From positions 3,720,001-3,784,000 of the forward strand of contig JAQJZZ010000010.1 of assembly GCA_030077755.1 (NCBI GenBank): a stretch of 64,000 bases of DNA. The letters are read 5' to 3'. This document shows positions 56,701-64,000 of the stretch, one piece after another. The stretch is from Filosporella fistucella. Lineage: Eukaryota; Ascomycota; Leotiomycetes; Helotiales. Both the position numbers and the translations under genes were made by a program. The notes beneath the pieces are model-generated. The model ran no database searches. It saw only the letters and a program-made list of their open reading frames with translations, and was not told where the DNA came from. Position 1 is the stretch's first letter. Every line of letters starts with the position of its first letter.

Positions 56701-58330
56701 GCTTTATGGTATCTTCTACATGTTTTCTGATCTCATAGAAGGATTCGCAGCGATGGAGAATGAACGATCTCCAAAGAAAGTCACCCACGGTCAGATACTG
56801 CAGGTTGAGTTTTGGTATCGCCAATGGCTGTGAACCATTATACTCGTCATTCCTCAACAACATCGGATCGAACAGAGTCGATTCTGTTGGTAATACACTC
56901 AAATCACGAGCGGTTTCCTGGAACGTCTTGCGCTTCTCATGCCCACTCAACAGAACTTCAGTGAGGAACTTTCGGTCCGCTACAATAGCTGTTGACGGTG
57001 GATACGAGGTTCTGAATTCAAGGAGATCGCATAGATGAATAAGCTCTTCATCGGTAAGGACTCCGAGATGCCCTTCGAGCTCAGTCCTTTTGTCAATAGA
57101 GCCATAGTTTGACAGAGCCAATATTGTCAATTTGTCCTTGAAGTGTTTTAAGGCGGTTCTTTGGAGCGCTGCAAGAGTAGAACAATGTCGCTCGTATGCC
57201 TCCGTGCGGCTATGTTGTACTCCTGTGTGGTCGTCGATAGAAAAATATGTGTAATGCTTGAATAAAGCATACAGGTCTCTCAAAAGGCCATTGTTCTCAT
57301 CATTGAAGGCTGGAGACATGCGAATTGCCGATAGAGTATTCAGATCTTGAAGAAGAGTATTTACATATCTTCGTGTTGGCAATTGACTCTGCAAATCTGC
57401 CAAGAATTCAATAAACCGTTCACAATACCTAATATTATCTGGAAACGAGTCAGCTATTTGATTGAATACCGTCCAGCAAGTGTGCCACATGCCTGCTTTG
57501 CTCTTCACATTGTAAAGCTGATTGAAGAAGTCAAGCACAAGTGTGTATAGCCATGAGCGTTCAAATCGAATCCTAGGTTTCGTGGCATCATCTGCAGCAT
57601 CATATCGTTTCGCGGCGGCTCTCCAAGCTTTCCTCAGTTGAACGCTCTGATCCAATTTTCGCTCACGCTTCTTCTCGCTGGAAATATTATGCCATATTGA
57701 GATGGAGACTAATGGGGCGCATTCCTTCCTCACTATCCCGCTGTCCAACGATTGAAAAGCACTTATTATGAATGATAGGAGATGGGTTCGAATATTCGCA
57801 GACAAAGTACTGTCCAATTGCATAGATAGTATTCTCCGGAATAGAGAGGAGAATTCTACTGCGTTGTCTGTGAAGATATCTGCGACTCATTAGCAAGTCC
57901 TATCATGTATGCCATATTTGTACCTACCCCATATTGGCAGATGTTCCCGAGTCTTGACATTCGCAATCAGTACAATCAAAATGACATGAAAGTTGGAAGA
58001 GTCGTCTGTATAGCCAGGCCATAAATAACTGTCGCAAGTTAGCTAGCATCCCCAAAATCCAGATTAAATTCCGTACCTCTCCAAGATCTGTAAATTCTCT
58101 AGCACTAGAAGTGACTTGAACGCAAAGTCTTCCTTTTCCAGCACATCCCAGATCTCTGTCTTCAAAACATCGTGCTTGACTTTGACTTTTGAAGCCTTTT
58201 TTGAGCTCTTCAACCAATGCTTCTTTGCAGTAACTGCCCAAACACTTTCACCCTGAAGCTCCCCCACAGTCGGCCGCTCCTCCACTACTTCGCGACGGGG
58301 CTCCTCCTTTGTTCTCGTTCGAGGTGCCAT
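53791..58330 (-). CDS. cwf11: Pre-mRNA splicing helicase Aquarius / Cwf11 (intron-binding), 1449 aa
   Basis: An SF1 RNA helicase of the spliceosome's intron-binding complex; human AQR (IBP160) and S. pombe Cwf11 are homologues. It binds the intron upstream of the branch site. The minus-strand model joins 58330-58077, 58028-57928, 57879-56619, 56570-54310 and 54263-53791, all in phase. The N-terminal half is the armadillo-like domain. The helicase core shows Walker A GPPGTGKTDVA, motif II in the form MEEAAQ (EEAAQ rather than DEAD-like), GDHFQNSPVI (usually GDHHQLPPV), QGRARPSIA, VDKYQGEQND split by the last intron before YVILSL, and VALSRARLGLYI. The acidic C-terminus ends EEDDEEVE. Two residues in the GDH motif differ from the animal consensus. 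The length agrees with Aquarius (about 1400-1500). Its start lies 251 bp from the divergent THO1-guanylate kinase gene. Confidence 0.93.
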
Positions 58331-58581
58331 TGTATTGTGGTTTCTCGATAGAATCAATGCGCGTGAACCAGCTATCAAAATAATCGCGTTCATGCGGTCA
58401 CGTGCAGTTTGGATCGGGGCTGTGCGGCCGCTAGCGCACAGCAATCGCGACAGCAGCACTTGTTGCGCAAGCCGCGAACATGAGAACGAATATCCAAACA
58501 CCACCCAAAGCTCCCCATCCTTTCGAACCAACAATCGCTCAATCTTTTCGGTCAGCCTGGAGGCTGCGCATGCTAGCAACA
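58331..58581. promoter_or_regulatory. 251-bp bidirectional promoter, Aquarius / THO1-GUK
   Basis: It separates two divergent ATGs (58330 minus, 58582 plus). Two upstream in-frame ATGs for the plus gene (58480 and 58570) lie inside it, so its true length may be smaller. CACGTGC (58397) and the GC-rich NotI-like GCGGCCGC (58425) stand out as possible factor sites. Confidence 0.5.
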
Positions 58582-61405
58582 ATGGCAGTTCAAGAGGTAC
58601 CAGCGGTAGATTGCTTTGAGGGATTCTTGCAACAATTGTTAGATCGAGCACGAAAAGTCAAGCAGACAACCACAGTCGATCCGCCGCTGAACAAACCCGA
58701 TTTAGCAGAATTGTTCGAAAAACTGCCCGCTGTCTTCCCTCCTGCAACCTCAGCCGAATCGAAAAAGCATGCAATCGAGACAGCGGCCAGACATACCTTC
58801 AACAACCTACTGGTGAGCTGCACATCCAGTACGAGATATGGGGCCAACATCTGACGTTCCACAGGCCTCTACAAGTATTGAACATCCGGAATTCGTTGAC
58901 TTATGGAACCTCCTCGACATACTATCGATTCTATCAGATGATGAGCAAACTGAGCCTGGGCTTCTCTTCTGGCTAGTTGAGGAACTTCTGGATTCCCAGA
59001 CCGTTGCGGGTTGCCGGAAGATCTTTGATTACTTAGAATCAAGGAGGGAAAGGATTACGGCGAAGCATTTCGGATCGAAGAACTTGGTGATCTTGAGAAG
59101 TTGCAATGAGCTATTGCGAAGACTCTCTCGAGCCGAAGATACAGCGTTCTGCGGTAGAGTGTTCATTTTCCTATTTCAGAGCTTCCCGCTGGGAGACAAG
59201 AGTTCTGTAAATCTACGGGGAGAATACCATACCGAAAATGTCACAACATTTGACAGTCTTCCTGCTGCCGACGACGAGAAAATGGAAGTTGACTCAGAAT
59301 CCAAGCCAAGCGGATCAAACCCCAAGGACTCGAATGGCACCACGAAAAAGTCAACGGAAGAAGGAAAAGGTGTCAGCTTCTCCAAACTCGAGAACCCAAT
59401 GAGTGCAGATCGATTATACCCAATGTTCTGGTCTTTACAGCAAATGTTCAGTCAGCCGAAGAAGCTGTTCGACCAGGCCAACTTCGCAGGTTTTAAAACT
59501 GGAATTGAGGCCACAATGGTAATGTTTAAGGATATCCAAACGGTCTCTACGTCACGTACAACGAAAATTTCGGATGAAAATAAAAGAGGTATCAAAAGAA
59601 AGCGAGGTGAAGAGGATGATGATCTTGCAAATGCCTTCAATCCCAAGTATCTTACCAGCAGAGATCTGTTTGAGCTAGAGGTGAGTGAGACGCAATTTTG
59701 ATCCAAAACCAGCCCTAACATGGAATAGATTAGCGATCTATCATTTCGGAGACATATACTTGTACAGGTACTCATCATACTTGACTTCTTACTGTCCCTT
59801 AGCACAAGGGCAAAAGAGAAGCTTTCCAAAGCCTCCTTGCCTGAGAATGCAAACAAGTCGGTCATGTATGCCGACCAAGTTTTGAGCGAAGAAGATGTAA
59901 GTTTGCCTTCCGTTCATTCATACCTGATATTCAATTTAGGACACCATTGATATCGAGCCGCGAAATTTGGATTTGTTACTAATTCGTTGTAGACCAAATG
60001 GGCGCTTGATATGAAAAGATCAGTAGCAGAGTATTTGAAACAAGGCAACGAAGGTCCCTTCTTCTATCGAATGGTTGAGACTGTCCTTTCCAGAGACAAG
60101 AACTGGGCACGCTGGAAGATAGAGAATTGTCCCTCCATAGCGAGGCCGGCTGTTACCCCGAGCGATCTCGAGTCCGCCCAATCAAAAGCAGGGAACTTTT
60201 CGAAAAGATTTCGCCCTTCGTCGGATCGCCATCTGAAACTCGACTTTCTTCCAGAAGGCGAAGTTGAAGACGTGACTATCCCATTGAAAGCAGAACGGAA
60301 ATACAGGCTTCCAGACCTGAAGATCTACAAGAACGCGATACTAGAAGACGTCCTTGAAATTGAAATGCCTGCAAGCGACGACACACTAAAGGAAGCTCAG
60401 GAAGGGAAAGTCAGCAAGAGTTGGAGAGCTCTTCGAATGGCTGGTTCAACTAAACTTTCGTCTTTGGACAAGGTTGAGAGCTCAGAGAAAATTGACGAGA
60501 TATTCAAAGACAACATCAAAATGCCTCAAGATACCGCCCACGACGAAGAGGAAACATCACTCGAGCAGGAAGAGGTCGTTTTTCCAAAAGACCGGCGCCC
60601 TCTTGTCATCTCGGGCCCAAGCGGTGTCGGTAAGGGTACTCTCGTCAAAATGCTTATGGACAAGCATCCTAAAGTCCTCGGCAAGAAAGCTTCCCACACC
60701 ACTCGTGCGCCTCGTGAAGGGGAGATACATGGACAGCACTACTTCTTCGTCAGTAAGGAACAGTACGATGTTATGCGAGATGGTGATCAGTTCTTAGAAT
60801 ACAATAACTTCAATGGAAATGATTATGGCACGAGCCGAAAGGTGCTGGAAGGAATTATTGCTCAGGGCAAGGTTCCTATCATGGAGATGGATTATCATGT
60901 AAGTCGAAACAAAATTACTCCCACATGTCGATTGCTAATAGCTATCTAGGGGATTCAGCAATTGAAAGACAATGGCTATTCTGCAAGATTTATCTTTCTC
61001 GCCCCACCAGAGGTTTCAGACCTCGAACGTCGACTGCAAAAGCGAGGGTTGGACACTCCTGAAAAGATTCAAGAAAGGCTTGTCATTGCGAAAGAGGAAC
61101 TTGAGCATGCAAAGATCGAAGGCTTCCATGATACGACTTTTGTGAATGACGACCTTGACAAGACTTTCAAGGAATTGGAAAGTTACGTGTTCGGTTTTGA
61201 TATGGTCAAGGCTGAAACTCCTTCGGTGGTCGTAGATGATGGAGAAAATGGAGCACTTGAGGAAGGGAAAGCGGATGTGGAGATGACGAATGGATATATA
61301 CCCGCAGTTGAGGAGGATGCTGCACTCAAAACTGAGAATCCAACCCCTGATGAGTCGAAAGAGGTTGCAACAACGGAGACCAAGGCCGAAGAGGCTACTA
61401 ACTAA
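58582..61405 (+). CDS. hpr1-guk1: THO complex subunit 1 (Hpr1/THOC1) fused to guanylate kinase, 858 aa
   Basis: One continuous reading frame joins two unrelated proteins. Exons: 58582-58812, 58865-59680, 59729-59896, 59993-60898 and 60950-61405; all introns are phase 0. Residues 1 to about 585 are THO1, which couples transcription to mRNA export: YLESRRERITAKHFGSKN, CNELLRRLSRAEDT, FCGRVFIFLFQSFPLGDKS, LRGEYHTENVTTFD, and the end KVSKSWRALRMAG. About 45 acidic linker residues follow, then a complete GMP kinase (ATP + GMP to ADP + GDP): P-loop SGPSGVGKGTLV, SHTTRAPREGEIHGQHYFF, NGNDYGTSRK and APPEVSDLERRL. A 65-residue acidic tail ends the protein. Exon 4 (59993-60898) spans the junction with no stop or splice site needed. 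An in-frame ATG at 60521 (ATCAAAATGCC context) could yield free kinase of 277 aa. The start could also be 58480 or 58570. Confidence 0.88.
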
Positions 61406-61591
61406 AGGTCATATGTACTATATCAATGTACAACACCAGGTGCATGGCGTTTTTCAGCATAGCGAGGGTTTTTAGAGGTATATGAGTGGCAATGCAAGAA
61501 CTATTACGACTCGAAATAAAATGGAACTGGCGTTGGTTTCTGCATAGCATGGACTAAAGTAGCTCTGCAATGCGATCTAATTCATGACAAG

Positions 61592-63033
61592 TTACTTCAC
61601 AAGTGGCTTTCCCGACTTTTCTACATCTGCCCAGACTGGGTAATCTGTGTATCCCACCTCTCTATCTTCAAATGGCCCATAAAATCTCTTTCTATCGTAT
61701 TGATTCAGAGGAAGTCCTTTCTTGAGCCTGCGAATGGATCATTAGCATTGGAATATTCAGCCAACAATTCCTGGAGGTGGGTTACCGTTCAACTATATCA
61801 GGTGTGCTGAGAAACAATCTTCCGATGGCAAGTGCATCGTAATGCCCTTCTTCTAGTACACCCCAGCAATTTTTGTCACTCCATCCACCAGCTGAGACGA
61901 ATGGCGTATCGCCTAGAATTTCGCGGAAGGGTTGAAGAGTTGCGGAAGGGAGGCCCCAGGATGCAAGGACTGTTTTCTGATAAGCTTGTCTTCATCGATA
62001 GTCAAGACAAAACGGCCAATTGGTAGAGCTCACATTTCTCCTTCTCCTCCAACCCAATAACTTGCTCATACCTACTCTCCACAAAATGCACATAACTCAG
62101 CTTCCACCTCCTCTTGATCTCCTTACACAGATATCCCCACGTCTCCATTCTCTGCTCTCCTCTCGCCTGATTATACATTCCAAAAGGTGTCAATCTGAGA
62201 GCCACCTTGTCTTCTCCAACTGCTTCAATCAGTGCTTCCAAAAGCTCTAATACGAATGTACATCTCTTCTCTGGAGAGCCACCATAGGCATCAGTCCGCT
62301 TGTTAATGTTGGAAGAGAGAAATTGCTCGGGCAGATATCCATTTCCGCCGTGGAGTTCAATGCCATCAAAACCACATTCTTGGATGGCTCGTTGGGCACA
62401 CGAAACGTAGTCTGCAATTTGCTTTTTAATTCCTTCAACACTTAATTCTGTCGGTGGAAAATCGGCGTATTTTACTTGTGAGGAAGTGAATGGTGGTGGA
62501 TAGGGGTAGCATTCATCTCCTTCATAAGGTGTAGCTGAGGCTGAAATGGTAGGAAGACCTGTGTGCTGTGGGATTGAAGCTCGACCTGCGTTCCAGAGTT
62601 GGGCGTAGATATAAGTGCCTTTTGAATGAACCCCTTCTACAACGCCTTTCCAGCCTTTAATTTGCTCTTCGCAAAAGAGGCCGGGCACACCAGGCATACC
62701 ATTGCCTTCTAGATTTGGAGGGATTCCTTCTGTGATGAGTAGACCGCCGGGTGTACAACGTTGAGTGTAGTATTCTGTGAGGAGGGCGTCAGGGTACCAT
62801 ATTCGGTTTGGAGATTCGGGTGTCGAAGGCGAGTGAGGAACTCCACGATTGCGAGTCAGTGGTGCTAGGATGACACGGTGGGAAAGAGTTATTTTCCCAT
62901 TGGCAATGCTGAGGGGAGAGAAGAGCTTTGAGGACGCGCCAGTTGGAGCATCGGGGTTGGCAACGATGCCATTCCCTGGGAGAGCTGCCTCTACTGCTGA
63001 AACAGTAGATGGTGTACGTGTAATTGAACCCAT
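61592..63033 (-). CDS. Old Yellow Enzyme family NADH:flavin oxidoreductase, 439 aa
   Basis: An FMN-dependent ene-reductase that reduces activated C=C bonds in enones or similar compounds. The minus-strand model joins 63033-62034, 61969-61786 and 61727-61592. The substrate-binding His and Asn are in ELHGGNGYLPEQFL, where the Tyr that normally donates the proton is also kept, and the conserved RTDAYGGSPEKR follows. The FMN region (ILAPLTRNR) and the C-terminal phosphate site (FVSAGGWS, ALAIGRLFLSTPDIVERL) are intact. The splice to FLASWGLP fixes the second exon start at 61969. I chose the ATG at 63033; the frame is open to 63147 but the extra 38 residues do not match the family. Homologues act in ergot alkaloid and other pathways, but most are general detoxification enzymes. 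Confidence 0.92.
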
Positions 63034-63666
63034 TTTGAGCTTGAAATATATACCAGAGCGCAAATTTGAGGATATACTACCAGATAACAAAACCAACGAG
63101 AAAATGTCGATAGACCTACCTTGGTGATGACGAGGAGTGCTTATCAAACAAAATCCAGGAACCAGTAAACCCCATCTTTACCTCGCATTCCCACAAGCTT
63201 CCCCTTGCAACTTGCAAAAGTGGTTCCGTATTGACACTGATAAGATATTCTTATCGGAGGCTTCCCGAAGAGTCGGATTGCCGTTCCGTTTACTTGGCCG
63301 CGAGGAGCGAGTCATGGTCCACAGATTCTCAAAATCACTGACTCGGTCGTAGCAAAAGAAAGAAAAAGGCGTTGCAGAAATGGAGTTAAGACATGCAGGA
63401 AGATGTCAGAGAATAGTGTCATGTCTTATGTAAGTGAGGGGTGAGAGGGGCAAGGCTGTGCGAGGCTGAGATTCTGTTATCAATGCAATGCGATAAGCAT
63501 GACATCTTCGAATCACCTTATTTGTATAGCTCAAAAGTGGAATGACGGTGAGAGTTTGCATTCCATATTAGAAAAGCTTTATTCTTGATGAAAATGTGAC
63601 TTCCACTTTTTGATTTTTTTCACACTTTTTGGAAGCTATCTAGACCTGGAAGACAGACTGACTGAA
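63034..63666. other. Bidirectional promoter region OYE / deaminase-like
   Basis: 633 bases between divergent starts. There is no supported gene; the frame at 63137-63352 has no recognisable domain. Confidence 0.5.
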
Positions 63667-64000
63667 ATGATGCTATACCCCGTTTCAATCCTCGGTCTCC
63701 TCCTCTTAGCACTCATTCATCTTACTTCTGGCTCCTCACAACATTCTCACCACAAACCAATTCGTCCTTTCCATTCCGATCCCTCTCACTTCCACCACCT
63801 CTACCCACCAGTTCCATCCCACGAAGACAAAATCCCCTCAAGCACCCGCTCGTTCTGGATCCGTAGAGCAAATGCCGTGCTCCCAGAGCTCTCCTCACCA
63901 TGTCCATTTGCTCCCTTCGGCACAGTGATAGTAAACCATACTGCCACATCCAATTCCCCTCATGGAGAAGAAATTTGTATCGGAATCAATAAACACGATA
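63667..64000 (+). CDS. Secreted cytidine/dCMP-deaminase-like protein, 5' part only
   Basis: The gene runs off the window. The ATG at 63667 opens a frame that remains open to base 64000 (111 codons). The first 23 residues (MMLYPVSILGLLLLALIHLT) form a signal peptide, followed by a His/Pro-rich stretch. Then comes WIRRANAVLPELSSPCPFAPFGTVIV with NHT and EEICIGIN, which resembles the start of the nucleoside/nucleotide deaminase fold in fungal secreted proteins of the CMP/dCMP deaminase superfamily. The zinc-binding HAE and PCxxC motifs would lie beyond the window, so the assignment is tentative. Confidence 0.6.
   Translation, partial: MMLYPVSILGLLLLALIHLTSGSSQHSHHKPIRPFHSDPSHFHHLYPPVPSHEDKIPSSTRSFWIRRANAVLPELSSPCPFAPFGTVIVNHTATSNSPHGEEICIGINKHD

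Overview
The window reads as nuclear DNA of a filamentous ascomycete (Pezizomycotina, probably Leotiomycetes; this placement is inference). The genes are split by short introns of about 45-65 nt with GT..AG borders and TAAC/TGAC-like branch sites, they lie on both strands, and the housekeeping genes match fungal forms (RIX1, YPP1, Aquarius/Cwf11, THO1). Exon borders were worked out by hand from reading frame and splice consensus, with no transcript data.

Layout. About 1-15.5 kb is an oxidoreductase-rich block: a cytochrome P450 (+), a salicylate-hydroxylase-like FAD monooxygenase (-, convergent, stop codons 24 bp apart), a DUF1989 protein (+), a decayed fructosamine-kinase-like gene carrying a (CAT)32 tract (-), a vanillyl-alcohol-oxidase-type flavoprotein (+), a secreted berberine-bridge-like bicovalent flavin oxidase (-) and an SMP-30/gluconolactonase (-). 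Two promoters in this block share an exact 15-bp sequence and a second conserved patch at similar spacing. No PKS, NRPS or terpene synthase is visible, so a catabolic or tailoring cluster for phenolic compounds is the simplest reading, or the edge of a larger biosynthetic cluster.

About 15.5-25 kb shows no convincing gene and lies upstream of a large bZIP transcription factor. An aldehyde dehydrogenase and a short-chain dehydrogenase follow at 28.9-32.3 kb, then degenerate tandem repeats. From 33.9 to 40.7 kb are two divergent housekeeping genes, YPP1 (PI4-kinase adaptor) and RIX1 (60S ribosome assembly).

At 41.8-43.5 kb is an unusual gene: seven phase-2 introns separate six mini-exons of 57-72 nt in a regular array with a period near 110 bp. 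Its last exon encodes an integrase-like HHCC zinc finger but no integrase catalytic core, and a minisatellite follows. At 46-51 kb are a chitin deacetylase with three chitin-binding modules and an RBR ubiquitin ligase. From 53.8 to 61.4 kb two mRNA-metabolism genes diverge from a 251-bp promoter: the splicing helicase Aquarius, and a THO complex subunit 1 fused in frame to a guanylate kinase. The window ends with an Old Yellow Enzyme and the start of a secreted cytidine-deaminase-like gene cut by the window edge.

The items most worth following are the THO1-guanylate kinase fusion, the exon-intron repeat gene with a domesticated integrase finger, and the shared promoter motif in the flavoenzyme block.
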